Origin: Blastobasis lacticolella
Taxonomy: Eukaryota; Arthropoda; Insecta; Lepidoptera; Blastobasidae
DNA length: 64,000 nt
NCBI GenBank assembly: GCA_905147135.1
Contig: LR990043.1
Coordinates: 22,073,584-22,137,583, forward strand
Direction of reading: 5' to 3'
Shown here: positions 26,951 to 38,480 of the stretch, piece by piece
Position numbering within the stretch: position 1 is the stretch's first letter
Layout: the number at the start of each line of letters is the position of its first letter
Program-made: the position numbers and the translations under genes
The notes under the pieces: generated by a model
The model's input: the letters and a program-made list of their open reading frames with translations, nothing else
Database searches by the model: none
What the model was told of the DNA's origin: nothing

Positions 26951-27520
26951 CTAGTCTGATACCAAACCAGGTAATTTAAAAAATATCAAGAATCTGCGAA
27001 TAAAAGAAAAACATCGTTTTTCACCACCCGAAAACAAGCAAGTCATAACAAACATAGAGGTACCGATTACAGCGATCCTAGCTATAAAAAGCAAGCGAAG
27101 AGCAAGACACACAGTGGGAACCAGCGTCGCGTACGCGGCCGTTGGCATGGCTACGGTTCCAATTTGCCCGGCGATCCGTGCATTCATTATTGCAGATTTT
27201 TCCGCTTCCCGGGGCCTCATTAGTTTGTAAAGCCAATCGATTCGCGAGTAATGTTTGCGAGAAATGTCAACGTTCACGGTGTCACTCGTTAAAGGTTCAA
27301 AGATTGGGAGGTCATCCTCATACCTTGGAACGTAGGTACTTGTAATTGGTCGTGAACTGTGTGGTCCAAAGGGATTTTCTCCCACGCACAATAAGGTTGT
27401 AGAATGAGCTCCCTGAGCTCTGAAGAACAGAACATGGATTTCTTCAAAAAGCAGTGAAAAAGTTCTTACAGGGTCGGCAACACGGGAGTGACACGGACCT
27501 CTGGTATTGCAAATTTCCAC
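26951..27520 (-). other. unrecognised 189-codon open frame, partly antisense to a LINE
   Basis: One of the longest open frames in the window. The N-terminal third is antisense to the LINE 3' end at 27295-27600 (the LINE reads in the opposite direction), so it is not native coding sequence. The remainder has a hydrophobic stretch (VPTVCLALRLLFIARIAVIG) but no known domain, and no splice or promoter context was seen. Probably fortuitous. Confidence 0.2.
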
Positions 27521-27600
27521 AGGTTGCAGTAACTTCTTACTGACAGGCAGGCCGCAAGCTAGTTTGCCAACTTAGTGGAAAGAGTTTTGTAACCAAAATT
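27295..27600 (+). mobile_element. CR1/Jockey-type LINE fragment with 3' tail
   Basis: Degenerate RT-end region (HPHTLERR, then TTCTCCCACGCACAATAAGG) followed by GTATTGCAAATTTCCACAGG and CAGGCAGGCCGCAAGC, ending with TTTGACTTTGACTTTGA repeats. Confidence 0.65.
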
Positions 27601-27651
27601 GAATAAAAAATATTTGACTTTGACTTTGAGTGGAAACAGCTAAATGAGCTG

Positions 27652-28047
27652 GGCTTCGATTCTGGTACGAAAATCGTCTCAGTTGCAGTAACATTACAAT
27701 TGCATCGCATGTCAAACGTGTGATTGTCATTCAAATGACAGATATTGAGTTGCAACTTTCATGTGATTGTTAGTCAAATGACAGATGTTGAGTTGCAACT
27801 TTCATGAGTTTGAACTTTTCCACAACTCGTTTTCTGGTACTTTAGTTGCATTATGGTTTTATATGGCTGTTGCTACTCCAATAAATATATCAATAGATAA
27901 ATAACTAAGTTGCATATTTCTTTGCTGTCAAACTACCTTCAATTCTGTCAACGAAAAAGTGTCAAAGGTCGAACAATGATTTAACTGCAATTTAACTGGG
28001 ATGATGCTGGGACTGACTCGATACCTCGACGTACCAGAATCGGTACC
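27652..28047 (+). mobile_element. Harbinger-like MITE, copy 4, with internal duplication
   Basis: Termini as in copies 1 and 2. The flanks are CTG on the left and CAG on the right, so the target duplication is imperfect. A segment of about 50 bp (GTGATTGT...CAACTTTCATG) is tandemly duplicated inside, and part of the right half is deleted. Confidence 0.75.
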
Positions 28048-28140
28048 CAGACAGCCTACCTGACACAAAGCATTAACTCTTTTCCATGACATTTACGAAT
28101 CATGCACTGCATGATTCAATGCGATGACTAAGATGATAAT

Positions 28141-28405
28141 ATGTATCATTCCTTCTTTGGTGTTGGTTCCCTTATTCTTCAATGTTTGTCGGACACGGTC
28201 TGGCTCTGTATGGCGTTATCGGATGCAGTCTGGCTCTGTCTAAACATATCGGGCGCTATCTGGCATTGTCGGACGTGGTCTGACTCTGCCGGTATGTGCG
28301 CTCGGGCTCTGAGTCACGCAACTGACAAAGCCAGTGCATGTTTTACCTACTATCCTATCCCCGGCCTGTACAATGTAATAAAGTGATATTGTGTCAATAA
28401 AAAAA
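28141..28405 (+). repeat. retroelement-like repeat carrying a 30-bp minisatellite (28189-28292)
   Basis: TCGGACACGGTCTGGCTCTG-type units of 30 bp occur about 3.5 times (starts 28189, 28219, 28249, then a 20-bp unit and a partial one). An AATAAAG and A-run follow, resembling the end of a retroposon, as at 15990-16210. Confidence 0.6.
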
Positions 28406-28734
28406 AAATGAGCGAATACGTATATTATCAAAATCTCTTTGTCTATATAAATAACGGCAAAGTATTTAAACATAGACAAGACTTAACCTATACCACATCG
28501 TTCTATATGGTTTACCATCATTCGATTATTGTCGATTTCATGACTAAAAGTACGGCATCAAAAGGATCGCGCGACCATTTCTTTTTACCGTCATTCCGAA
28601 TCATTCCTCCTATGTGACACAGCTCACACAGATATCCAGACAGATAGGTATAGATGTTTTCATGAAATCACACGCATTCACAGCACTATTGCTATTAGCT
28701 TTTTACAAAGAGACGGATGTCTTCATTAATCTCT

Positions 28735-28974
28735 CATCATCACAGCCCACTGCAAGACTTAAGGCCTTTCCCACGAAAGGGGAGGTTATTTCCATAATTT
28801 CCACGCTTGGCAGGCAGGTTGAAAATCGCAGTGTTGTAAATATAACAATGGTAAACGCTGCTGCCCATTTTCCAGTCTGCGGAGGCAGTCTTTTGTCTGG
28901 AAAATATTAGTCCCTTGTACGGCACCCACTAGTGTAAGGGGTTGGTGCTGTTCTACTCTGCCAGACAACACAAG
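28735..28974 (-). mobile_element. GAT-tailed short retroposon, reversed copy
   Basis: CATCATCACAGCCCACTGCAAG through CACGAAAGGGGAGG and CCACGCTTGGCAGGCAGGT to CTCTGCCAGACAACAC: reverse complement of the family at 4873-5102. Confidence 0.7.
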
Positions 28975-28979
28975 GCCAA

Positions 28980-29640
28980 TTAATTAATCCCTACTTGATT
29001 TCAATTACCCTAATAATTTCCCAAGTATCTTTATTTTCTGACAGTATATTCCTCGAGTTCTTATTCTGAAATGAAATATACTCCCAATCCACAATAAAGA
29101 ATTGTACATTAATCACGATACTATATCCAAAATTCGTACTAACACGCTAATCCGAAAGCCACCATGACAATCTTTAGCACTATCACCATTTGTGCAAATA
29201 TCCACATAATCGTAAAGTACGGGACACAACTACGGCAAACTCCCGACGTGACTATTTCTCTAAGCCTGGATCTACGTTAAAATAAACGAATTTGAACCCT
29301 ATTTAGCTGTCACTAACTGTTATTGCAAATGTAAATACGAATGTGCCGTAAGCTACTATTAGCGAAGTAACATTTACAGCTGATGCAAGGGAAAAAGCAC
29401 TCAGCTCAGTTGTAATAGAGTTGAGAGATGTTGTGTACTGGGTTGGTGGTGAACGGAGGAATTACTTTATCGAATTTATCGGGTGCGTGTTGGAAACATG
29501 GATAGGTATCGTATGAGTCGGAAATGATACGTTCTGTTGTAAATATCGGCATTACTTATAAGCTGATTTTATTTCATGAAATATGGTTTCCTTTTATGAT
29601 GAAAACAAGCTGGCCCACCGCGACTTCGCAGAACGTCCTA
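28980..29640. other. no gene recognised
   Basis: AT-rich sequence without supportable features. Confidence 0.5.
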
Positions 29641-29775
29641 CCATATAAATCTTTCCCTTGAATTACTCTATCTATTTTTGAAACCCACATTAAAAGCCGT
29701 TGAGCAGTTTAAAAGATCTAAGCGTACATACATGTATACAGAGGGACAGAGGACGACTTTGTTGTACTAGCTGGA
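29640..29775 (+). repeat. interspersed repeat shared with 52.4 kb
   Basis: CTTGAATTACTCTATCTATT, GAGCAGTTTAAAAGATCTAAG and ACTTTGTTGTA recur at 52420-52555. Probably a degraded transposon end common in Lepidoptera. Confidence 0.5.
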
Positions 29776-29957
29776 GTGGGGTTAAATAAAGGCAATCAAA
29801 AGGCGATTCGAAAAATATAAAATAAACAACTTACACACTTAAAATAACTTTTGCTTTTTAGTTTTTAACCGCTGTCGGGGTTTTTTGTTTTTGTGCTACT
29901 CACTTGTATACTATATAAAGATAGATATAGTAGATATTCTACTAGGGTACCAAGGAG

Positions 29958-30297
29958 GAGCGTCGTCGATGGCCTTATGGCCAGCGGCTCGGACTCGCAA
30001 GCGAAAGGGTTCGATCCTCAGTGCCGCCAAACACCAATGACTTTTTCTTAATTATACCTACATTAGTTAAACACTAACTGATGCTCCTACTTTTGAGGAA
30101 AACACTGCACATCCAGACGCGACTATATGTAACTATGATCCAATCTGGTGAGGTTTCCCTATTAACAGGATTACGGAGGTTAGATGGCAGTCGCTCTACT
30201 GTATTTATCAAATCTCTCAAATTCTAGATCATGGTCAAGGCGGACTCCGGGCCCTCGGGCCCTCAAACGGGACATTAACGCGACCACTAGAATAGTA
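29958..30297 (+). mobile_element. SINE-2, near full length, tRNA-derived head
   Basis: Head GGAGCGTCGTCGATGG with box A (TGGCCTTATGG) and box B (GGTTCGATCCT). The middle has ACACTAACTGATGCTC, and the tail GACTCCGGGCCCTCG...GGGACATTAACGCG. Related copies are at 39.5 and 46.4 kb. Too long and too repeated to be a tRNA gene. Confidence 0.75.
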
Positions 30298-30321
30298 GTT
30301 TGAATAATAAACAATAATAAT

Positions 30322-30556
30322 AATAAATCATGGACAAATTCACACAGCGCCATCTAGCACCAAAGTAAGCAAAGCTTGTGTTATGGGTGCTAGATAACTG
30401 ATAAACTACTTATATACTTTTAAATACATACTTGTTATACATAGAACACCCAGACCCGTAACAGAAATTAAAATTCATCATTTCAATTTCTGCCCGGCCG
30501 GGAATCGAACCCGGGACCTCTTGCGTGGCAGTTGACCACTGATCCACTCAGGTCAA
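30322..30556 (-). mobile_element. SINE-1, with tRNA head
   Basis: The body is colinear with 14454-14632 and 32780-33034. Box B complement GGAATCGAACC is intact; part of the anticodon-side region is deleted. Confidence 0.78.
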
Positions 30557-30559
30557 AAT

Positions 30560-31165
30560 ACAGAATACACAGTCCACATCAGTCTGTTCGTATTGCAAGA
30601 GCCACGTCCAGACCGTAAGCCACCCTACCGCATCTTTGACGCGCAAGAGTCCCGCTTACCTTTACATTTTTTTAGGTCTACGCTTACAAACGTGGATGCA
30701 GCGCGTTTCGCTGTTGAGACGATACGAGGTGTCTAGACAATACATAAAACACTACAATGTATGTAACTGTCCCCCCTCTGGAATACTTTCCTATAACGAA
30801 AACGTCGACACAAATTTTAATCCGCAAAATGGAATTATCGGTCACGACCAACGACCAAAACACCTGCAAAGCCTAAATAACGCAATTCGCAATAGAGTAC
30901 ATTACAATATTCATAGTCTGCTAGAATTTTCATTACGACAAAACCAAATTACATATTCAAAACCTATTATCACGTTAACTGCTCAACGTACGGTTTAACG
31001 GGATTTTAGTAAATTGCATTGCATTATTGAATGATTCCAGCGGGAATAGGGATTGTCGGATAGTATTTTTGACACGTGCTGACGTACAAATGTAATGGGA
31101 AAGCGAATATTATTCGGTAAACGAAATAAATTACCATTAACAGTCTGTAAAAGTGGCTTTATACG
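30560..31165. other. no gene recognised; motif-free 120-codon frame
   Basis: The plus-strand frame at 30636-30998 is open for 120 codons but rich in Asn, Gln and Ile, shows no domain and has no context. A T-rich tract with TTTTAG at about 30668-30674 could act as an acceptor. I do not call it a gene. Confidence 0.35.
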
Positions 31166-31167
31166 GC

Positions 31168-31330
31168 GTTACAAATCGCGTACGCGTTGCGTCCGCCTAA
31201 TCGCCGCGTAGCGCTCGAATAAGAAACGCGTAGCCTACCCTATTGGCGTGGGCGATGTCGTGGGTACTACGCGGGCGCAACGCGACTACTGCGCGGGTGC
31301 GGCGCGATGCTGGCGCTGCGCGTTTGTTTA
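31168..31330. repeat. GC-rich palindromic element, copy 2
   Basis: Shares ACAAATCGCGTACGCG, GTCCGCCTAATCGCCGCGTAGCGC and GCGCGTTTGTTTA with the copy at 25504-25640. Arms are more diverged. Confidence 0.6.
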
Positions 31331-31334
31331 TCCC

Positions 31335-31440
31335 CCCTTACGATTCAGATACCTTGACCACTCGGCCACCGGCGCTCCAGACGTTTTTTATATACACGGT
31401 GGACTAACAGGCAAGCGGGCCTGACGGAAAGTGGTCATCG
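31335..31440 (-). mobile_element. SINE head and LINE tail fragments
   Basis: Reversed, 31340-31382 reads GGAGCGCCGGTGGCCGAGTGG, a tRNA-like SINE-2 head. The following GGCAAGCGGGCCTGACGGAAAG is a LINE tail. Only one arm of a tRNA is present, so it is not a tRNA gene. Confidence 0.45.
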
Positions 31441-32080
31441 ACGTCAACAATAAACCTCACCATCTACGTTTTAACCCCACCATGAGCTCTATCACTTTAA
31501 ACTACAAAACCCCGTTAAGATTCCCCAAAACGCTTCAACGCGCTACAAAATTGCGCGCCGAGGTCGTCGCGAAGAGAAAAAAGCCCTAAAGGAGACTACG
31601 GCAATTTGTCTTAAGTGGATAAAACACTGAAATATTCTGGAAACTTTTAATCCGTATTAAAGTTTCGGACCTTTCGCCGGAGATGGCTGTAGATGTGGCC
31701 GAGATAGCGAGGGGTTAGCGGAGGTGCTGACGTAACGGAATCTTTGGGATACCGTTGGCAGAGTTTCAAATTGATAACGACTTCAATCTGTACTAGCTAT
31801 TAGAAGGAGGTTACTTGTTTGTGAGAAAGGAGATATTAGAGGAAAAGAGAAGGTATTGGGACGCCGATAATTTAGGTAAATCACTTACACTACACAATAC
31901 ACTAAAATTATTTACAGATAGAAATTTCGCATTTAAAGTTAGGAGGCGAACTTTGGGTTATCTACCTGCTAATCGAACTTGCGTCTGTATTTTTTAATAC
32001 GGTAACATTTATTTTATTTTACTATAGCAACTGTCTGATATCAACATCCTTCTCTAGATAATATATGTCCTTAAAATTAC
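31441..32080. other. no gene recognised
   Basis: Nothing supportable; short frames without motifs. Confidence 0.5.
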
Positions 32081-32082
32081 TC

Positions 32083-32338
32083 GGCGTGTGGTGTCCGGCT
32101 GAGTTGAATAGCACCTATCACTTACACTCGTGGGTGTCGTACAAGGCGACTACTATTTTCGAGGCAAAAGATCTAGAAACTCAATAAGCTGGAAAATGGG
32201 CAGCAGTGTTTTCATTGCTATATTTATAACACTGCGATCTCCAACCCGCCTACTAAGTGCGGAGATTGTGGCAATGACCTCCCCTTTCGTGGAAAAGGCC
32301 CTCAGTCCTGCAGTGGACTGTTATAGACTGTGGTGATA
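32083..32338 (+). mobile_element. GAT-tailed short retroposon copy
   Basis: GGCGTGTGGTGTCCGGC through CCTCCCCTTTCGTGG to CAGTGGACTGTTATAGACTG. The tail is degenerate. Confidence 0.68.
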
Positions 32339-32339
32339 A

Positions 32340-32775
32340 CTCGCATGGACCTAAAGGCCTCAATATAGCCTACAACATGTAATTTTTTTTACAAAGTTTA
32401 GCATTTATACAATAAATACACAAACCAAAAAAAGGATTCGTAAGAAATTAACATCAAAGCCATAACATTTTCAATAACTTTACGAATGCAATATGAAAAT
32501 AATAATCAGGTTTAAGGAACCTCCATTCATAAAACAAGTCCGTATTGTTCCACTACTTAATTAATTCGAAAAGTTGGCCAGCGGGGGTGTCACCTCGGGG
32601 CCCTTATTGTACCGTCTAATATACACTGTCCTTGGGGCGACCAACAGAGGTCAACGAATAGGCTTGACTATGGCATAGATAACAGCAAAATATTTATAAT
32701 TCCGAAAATAATATCCGCATTCAGAAACGTTACTATAAGGTTCACAGTATGTGAAAAGTTATACGATTGGTTCTG
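32340..32775. other. no gene recognised
   Basis: AT-rich, no motif or repeat border identified. Confidence 0.45.
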
Positions 32776-32779
32776 ACAA

Positions 32780-33034
32780 TAAATAAATAAATAAATAATC
32801 GTGGACAAATTCACACAGCGCCATCTAGCCCCAAATTAAGCAAAGCTTGTACTATGGGTGCTAGCTAACTTATATACTACTTATATACTTTTAAATACAT
32901 ACTTATTATACATATAACACCCAGACCCGTAACAGATATTAAAATTCATCATTTAAATTTCTGTCCGGCGGGGAATCGAACCCGGGACCTCTTGCGTGGC
33001 TGACTGGCATGTTGACCACTGAACTACTCAGGTC
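32780..33034 (-). mobile_element. SINE-1, most complete copy
   Basis: It runs from an AATAAATAAATAAT tail through CACAGCGCCATCTAGCCCC and TTAAAATTCATCATT to the tRNA-like head. On the minus strand the head has box A TAGTTCAGTGG and box B GGTTCGATTCC at normal spacing. It defines the family length, about 255 bp. Confidence 0.8.
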
Positions 33035-33219
33035 GATCACCGAAGCAAGCGCGCTCCATACAAAAATAGTTTAATCATAATTTCCATATTAACCAATCAA
33101 AGCCAATGAAATTTTGTAAACGTTAATTAGAAACCAATATCTATGTCTGTGGTGCCGACTAGGCCATAGTTAACACCTTCCAGAAGAGACCCGAACACCT
33201 CATCACCCGCACCAATCAC

Positions 33220-33475
33220 TGATCGACTATCTGCTGATCCGAAGACGTGACATCGGCCATGTATCCCAGTGCAAGGCCATCCAGGCGGAATGCCTCACTG
33301 CAAGGCACCGAGTTCTCGTCGTGGACGTTCGGGTACGTAGTAGACGGCCAACTGCCGAACGCTGCGAACTGTCTATTAAGTGGTAGACTCTGAAAAGCAA
33401 GAGCTAGGAGTTCATGGAGGCGGCCTACTGTCTCGATTGGAGCGCAAAGGGGAAACCACTAATGAGCTCTGGTGC
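33220..33475 (+). mobile_element. LINE ORF2 linker fragment (RTE-like)
   Basis: One frame reads CKAIQAECLTARHRVLVVDVR, then KWWTLK-like KW.TLKSK with a stop. This resembles the stretch between endonuclease and reverse transcriptase of insect RTE-type elements. It is an internal piece of a LINE without its ends. Confidence 0.5.
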
Positions 33476-33479
33476 GATT

Positions 33480-34280
33480 AGCAAAAGCCCATTCTAAGAC
33501 GCAATGTTTACGGAGTTATTAATTTTTATTTACATTTTGAAACAGTTTTTCGGCTCTGTGGGAAAGTTTGGTATTCACTACCTACGCCCTTTTCGAAATC
33601 CGAGATCGATTTATAAAAGCATAATAAAACCACTGGGTATTGACATAGTGCATTGAACTCTGGGAATCGGTAAGCCACTCCAATAACGAAATACTTCAGC
33701 GATTTCAGAACAAAGCCAGTTCACGATGGTTCACAAGAAATACAAGTTACAATAGATACAAGAATACTTAGAAATGCCCACTATAATAGATCAAATAGAC
33801 CGGTCCTGTAAAGCCTACAAAGAGAGACTGGAATGTCACAAGATCCATGGAATGGCTTCAGCGGCCTTGGATACTGACAATAGTGTATTACGATTAAAGA
33901 GAACAAGACTAGCCTCAATCTGAAACTAGAAAATACTCACTGAGATATCACATCATGGGATGTGCTAAATCTCCAACACTAAAATTATAATGTCAACCAA
34001 AAACTGATATAATAAGACCACGCTAAGTCCGAATCGCATATTAAAAAATAAATAAAAAAAGTCTCTGTATGGCAACTTATATAAAAGTTATAACAAATAA
34101 TTTGATTTGTGTAGTATCGTTTATTTTCGTGAGTACTTGGCTTATTACGATGCTAAAGGTACAGGCATGTAAGATGGCAGACAAATGGACACATGAGCGA
34201 CAGCAAATAGGGCTCCGTTTAGCCTACGGAATTCGAAAAACTCAAAGAGCAAATCTAAGTAATTACAATAATGGTAGCTT
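33480..34280. other. no gene recognised
   Basis: AT-rich sequence; the frame starting at 34069 runs into the MITE and is not a gene. Confidence 0.45.
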
Positions 34281-34285
34281 AGCAG

Positions 34286-34649
34286 GGCTTCGATTCTGGT
34301 ACGGAAATCGTCTCAGTTGCAGTAACATTACAATTGCATCACATGTCAAACGTGTGATTGTTATTCAAATGACATATGTTGAGTTGCAACTTTCTTGAGT
34401 TAGAACTTTTCCATTCTTCGTTTTCTGGTACTTTAGTTGCATTATGGTTTTATATGGCTGTGGTACTCCAAATTCCAATCAACTGCCTTCAATCCTGTCA
34501 ACGAAAACGTGTCAAAGGTCGAACAATGATTTAACTGCAATTTAACTGGGATGATGCTGGGACTGACTCGATACCTCGACGTAGTTATAGTAACACCACA
34601 GTTACATTGCAACATAATAACAACTGCATTGCACACCAGAATCGGTACC
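34286..34649 (+). mobile_element. Harbinger-like MITE, copy 5, intact ends
   Basis: Flanked by CAG at 34283-34285 and 34650-34652. Termini GGCTTCGATTCTGGT and ACCAGAATCGGTACC. Confidence 0.8.
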
Positions 34650-34654
34650 CAGTA

Positions 34655-36240
34655 GGAATGGAATTATCAATGTAATAATTCATTTCACTGCCATATTCAC
34701 ATGCATTTGCTAAAAGATGCGCGAGTTGGCAAAACTGTGCTGGCTTTTGAATTAATTATTTCGCAACAAACGTCTGTTTCCTAAGTTTCCAGTTTTCTCT
34801 TAGTGTAATTTCGGTTGCGGCACACAGAGTGCGTTCACAACTTTTTGCAGGCTCTGAATTATTTGCAACGGTTTTGTCCCAGAATTTATCACGACATTCA
34901 ATGTGGTGTCCATGGGAACGGGTACAGAATGAAACAAACGAAAAGTTAAAAGTTGTTAGCTGAAAAGTGTTAACATTATATTTAAAAATGTAGTTTCATT
35001 TTGAAAGTAAACGAAAGCTATGAAAATTGTCATCATGACGTTAATGTCCCGGTTGTGCTCAAGCACGCGAGGGCCCGGGATCCGCTTTGACCATGATCCG
35101 GGATTTGGCAGATCAGGTAATTACAGTGGAGCGACTGCCGTCTGACCTCCGTTACCATGTTTACAAGGAAACTTGACCAGATTACTTGACTTGTGTAGAT
35201 TACTTATATAATTCCCGAACAATATGGAACGTTAAGAGGCCGTACAGTTTCTGGCGTTTGGCCGAGGCATGAGGTGGTGTTTGGCGGGAAACCGTAACCG
35301 AGCGTCATGGTAATTATTTGATATAGACCAAAATATGAACTATTAAATTCGGAAAAAATAATAATGACTAAACTTTATTGCAGATGATTGAGTTTTACGA
35401 GATTCAGTCTAACTAAAATAATAGTATACTACATTTCGATGCTCCATTCCGGCAAACTAATAGTTTTTAAACATTTTCTTCACTGATATTTTGTTTATAC
35501 AACATTTAATGTATAAACTGACTCCTATAATCCCAAGAAGAGTATAGTTTGTAATCACCGAACAGTAATCTGTTGTTCCTATTTGAAACCACGCAACCAA
35601 ACCCATTGTGCCCCGAGCCTCTCCAATGCGCAGAAAGTAAAGAAGCATTTGCGAAAACTTACTCGCAGGACTACTGGGGTGGCGTGCCAATTATGGTCGT
35701 TGAAACTACTTTCAATTATCAGACAAAACCTTCTCGGGGAGATTTCCGAAACCACAGCCTCGTATCCAGGAGTGCAGTTTGAGCAGTTTCCACTGAGTGC
35801 AACTCCACATTTCGTGGTGACTCCGAATGCAACTTTTGTTTTCCGCTAATGCATCTTCATTACGGGGGAACGGGCTCGCACGTAGTTACTTCCACACTCG
35901 TCGCGGAAGTTTTGGCGTCTCCTGATTCAACTTGTTTTGTTTTAAGTGTGTAATAAGTTTTGGATGGCTTGAGGTTATGCAGTGGTGGGTAAAATCGACT
36001 CTAACATTGAAATAAATTACTCCAACCTAGGTAGCTTCAATTTTTGGTAATATAAATGAAATGAAAATATTTATTTACTTTGCATAAAAATTAACAATTT
36101 AAATAAATTCGACTAGTGTCGACCATCAGAAACAAAAAATAAAAACTAATTATACAAAACAAAATGGTCCGTGGCTCAGCTATGGCTGCCAGTGAGACCG
36201 ACAGCCGCCGAGTTGTCTTTTGAAAGACGTAAGTTTTCAG
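34655..36240. other. no gene recognised; SINE-2 fragment at about 35030-35185
   Basis: The reversed SINE-2 body is recognised by GACGTTAATGTCCCGGTTG and GATTTGGCAGATCAGGTAATTAC. The rest, including the open frames at 35573-35849, shows no domain. Confidence 0.5.
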
Positions 36241-36257
36241 TATAATCTTGAACGCAC

Positions 36258-36490
36258 ACTCATGCAGTGCGCTGCGCAGTGCACTGCACGATGTGGCAAA
36301 ACTTGTTACACGCCGAGCAATTTGTATGCAAGTACATTGACAGATGGCGAAATGTCCCACTGTGCAGCGCGCCGCGCGGCGCACTGCATGATGGGGCAAA
36401 ACCCGCAATCCAAGCCCGAAATGTCAGTTCTGTATGAATTTTGTCTACGTTTTTCAATTTGGCCCCATCGTGCAGCGTGCGGTGCGATGT
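36258..36490. repeat. cluster of GC-rich palindromes (CAGTGCGC type)
   Basis: Three blocks, at 36261-36290, 36361-36390 and 36465-36489, are near-perfect palindromes built from GCAGTGC, GCGCGC and GTGCACTGC. The first two are followed by GATG.GGCAAAA, and the third is preceded by its reverse. A fourth lies at 38720-38758. They resemble ends of foldback elements. Confidence 0.6.
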
Positions 36491-36785
36491 CAGTAGATGT
36501 CAACATGAAACGTCACATCTGACTGTTTCTTTTTACCAACAGTTCGAATCTTTCCTCTTTATGTGACACAGTTCACACACATATATCTGTCTACTTTTTT
36601 TAGTAGAGATACAATGCGTGTGAATGAAATAGGAAACGGACCTTGTCAAAGAAAGTTTGACCGCTGATGCGTAAGCCCCTCCCCTTTTTCTGATTCTTTA
36701 ACATTATCGAAGTTGTTTCGCTTTCGTGATCCTGTCGTCATTCTCTTCTCAGTTCATCCCGAATTATAAATAAGGCATGTTTGGT

Positions 36786-37245
36786 TCTAGAACACTAGTT
36801 TCTAAAAATAAATGCTGTTACTCGTAGAAATCTACATTTTGTATGGCACCTGTCAAACTTAAAACTGTAAGAACTCTGAAACTATTGGTGCTAGAATACT
36901 AGTTCCTAAAGAGAAATGATAGTACTCGTCGGGATCTACATTCCGGATGATAGCTGTCAAACCTAATACTGTAATAACTCTTAAACTATCGCTTCTAGAG
37001 CACTAGTTACTGAAGAGAAATGATAGTGCTCGTCGAGATCTATATTTCGGTTGACAGCTGTCAAACTTAATACTGTAATAACTCTGAAACTATCGCTCCT
37101 TGAACACTAGTTCCTGAAGAGAAATGATAGTCGAGACCTTCATTTCGGTTGACAGCTGTCTCAATCTTAAACCTGTAATAACTCTATTCTAACTCTAATA
37201 ACTAACTATTGGCCTTAAAACGCTTGTTCTAGAACAGCAAATACT
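36786..37245 (+). repeat. tandem array of 104-bp units (about 4.4 copies)
   Basis: Unit starts (CTAGAACACTAGTT type) at 36786, 36890, 36994 and 37098 are exactly 104 bases apart. Shared features are CTAAAGAGAAATGATAGT, GTCGAGATCTACATTT and GACAGCTGTCAAAC.TAATACTG. The last complete unit has small deletions and a partial one follows. Confidence 0.85.
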
Positions 37246-37249
37246 TATA

Positions 37250-37540
37250 GATATCGACGGGCACTATCATTTCTTTTTAGGATCTAGTTTTCTAAGAGTA
37301 ATGGTTTCCGAGTTATTTAAGTTTTATACACTCTCTTTATACTTACTACTGATGTTATACTTTGTAGTTATAATTTTGAATGAGCCACCGTGGTAAACTT
37401 AAAACATTCGTAAAGGACAGAAATAACTACGTTTTAAAACATTTTGACGCAATATTGTCCCAAAATCATGTCTTCAACCAGTTGAGGACAAATTTAAGCA
37501 GTGCGGTATATCCCACAACAGAATCATCTGTTCACCCCAT
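37250..37540. other. no gene recognised
   Basis: Short AT-rich spacer between the satellite array and a retroposon. Confidence 0.4.
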
Positions 37541-37544
37541 CTCT

Positions 37545-37755
37545 TCTCGTGGGTGTCGTAAGAGGCGACTAAGGGACAAATCCGAAAGGTGGGCAGCAGC
37601 ATCTTTCTGGGTAGATTTACATCAACTGCACTGCGATCTCCAACCCGCCTGCCAAGCGTGGAGATTATGGCAATGACCTCCCCTTTCGTGGGAGAGGCCC
37701 GAAGTCCTGCAGTGGACTGTTATGGGCTGTGATGATGATGATGATGATGATATCC
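37545..37755 (+). mobile_element. GAT-tailed short retroposon, 5'-truncated
   Basis: Starts near CTCGTGGGTGTCGTAAGAGG and ends in (GAT)6. Same family as 4873-5102. Confidence 0.65.
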
Positions 37756-38164
37756 TCAAGATAATATGTATATTGAATGTATTATCATAGAGCCTGTAAC
37801 CATCGGACAATCAATACGCTTTTAACAAAAATCGGCCAAGTACTTTTTGAGCTAGAATTAACATCCATACAAACATTCATATCCACATACATACATACAA
37901 ACCCCTTTCGCAAGAGTAGGTAGAGACGACATTGTTCCACTTGCTATGGTCCTGACAAATCTCTGTCGATTTTTCCACGTTTATTAACTTTACATACATA
38001 GATTGTTAACTTCATTACCCTCCTTTAGCTTCATCGTAGTCGGGTAAAAAGTATCAGTTATAGTATAGTATTCGCGGAAGATCAATCGAGGTGGTCCGAT
38101 TTCTTGACATATTTCTTTTGTTATACTTTTTAGTTAAAAAAAGCAACATTCGCGTTTCATACAT

Positions 38165-38445
38165 TTTTGGATCAAAAATTTAAGTGTCGGCCAGAACAAA
38201 ATTATTAGTTTCCAATAGAGAAAACAGTTCTTAACATTGTTTACTGTGACGTCAAATCCGCACGTCCGACGGTCGATTGTTATTGGCTTTTAGAAAAGCG
38301 ATACTTAGTACCTACTGTACGCCCGGTGATATATAGTGGTGGTGGTGGGCGTACTGGTTTGGCATTATAGTAAGAAATAATAGAACCTGTCTCTGAAAAT
38401 TGCATAATATTTTTCTGGCCGGCACTTTCAGCGTTTTAATCTAAA
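38165..38445. repeat. possible MITE with GTGCCGGCCAGAA inverted ends
   Basis: AGTGTCGGCCAGAACAAAA near 38182 and TTTTCTGGCCGGCACTTTCA near 38411 are inverted repeats. A lone TGTCTGGCCGGCACTCTCAGG at 47836 suggests other copies. No target duplication confirmed. Confidence 0.45.
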
Positions 38446-38480
38446 ATGAATGACATCCATTTCGTACGTTTCTTGGTTGC

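Noticed and set aside
26951..27520. 189-residue protein with a hydrophobic segment
   Set aside because: A third of it is antisense LINE sequence and no promoter, splice or domain evidence supports the rest; kept only as an unrecognised open frame.
31335..31382. second possible tRNA (Leu/Ser-like 5' arm)
   Set aside because: Only the 5' half is tRNA-like and no acceptor or T arm is in place; it matches the SINE-2 head.
36786..37245. CRISPR-like array
   Set aside because: The 104-bp period has no short repeat/unique spacer structure and the genome is eukaryotic; it is a satellite-type tandem repeat.
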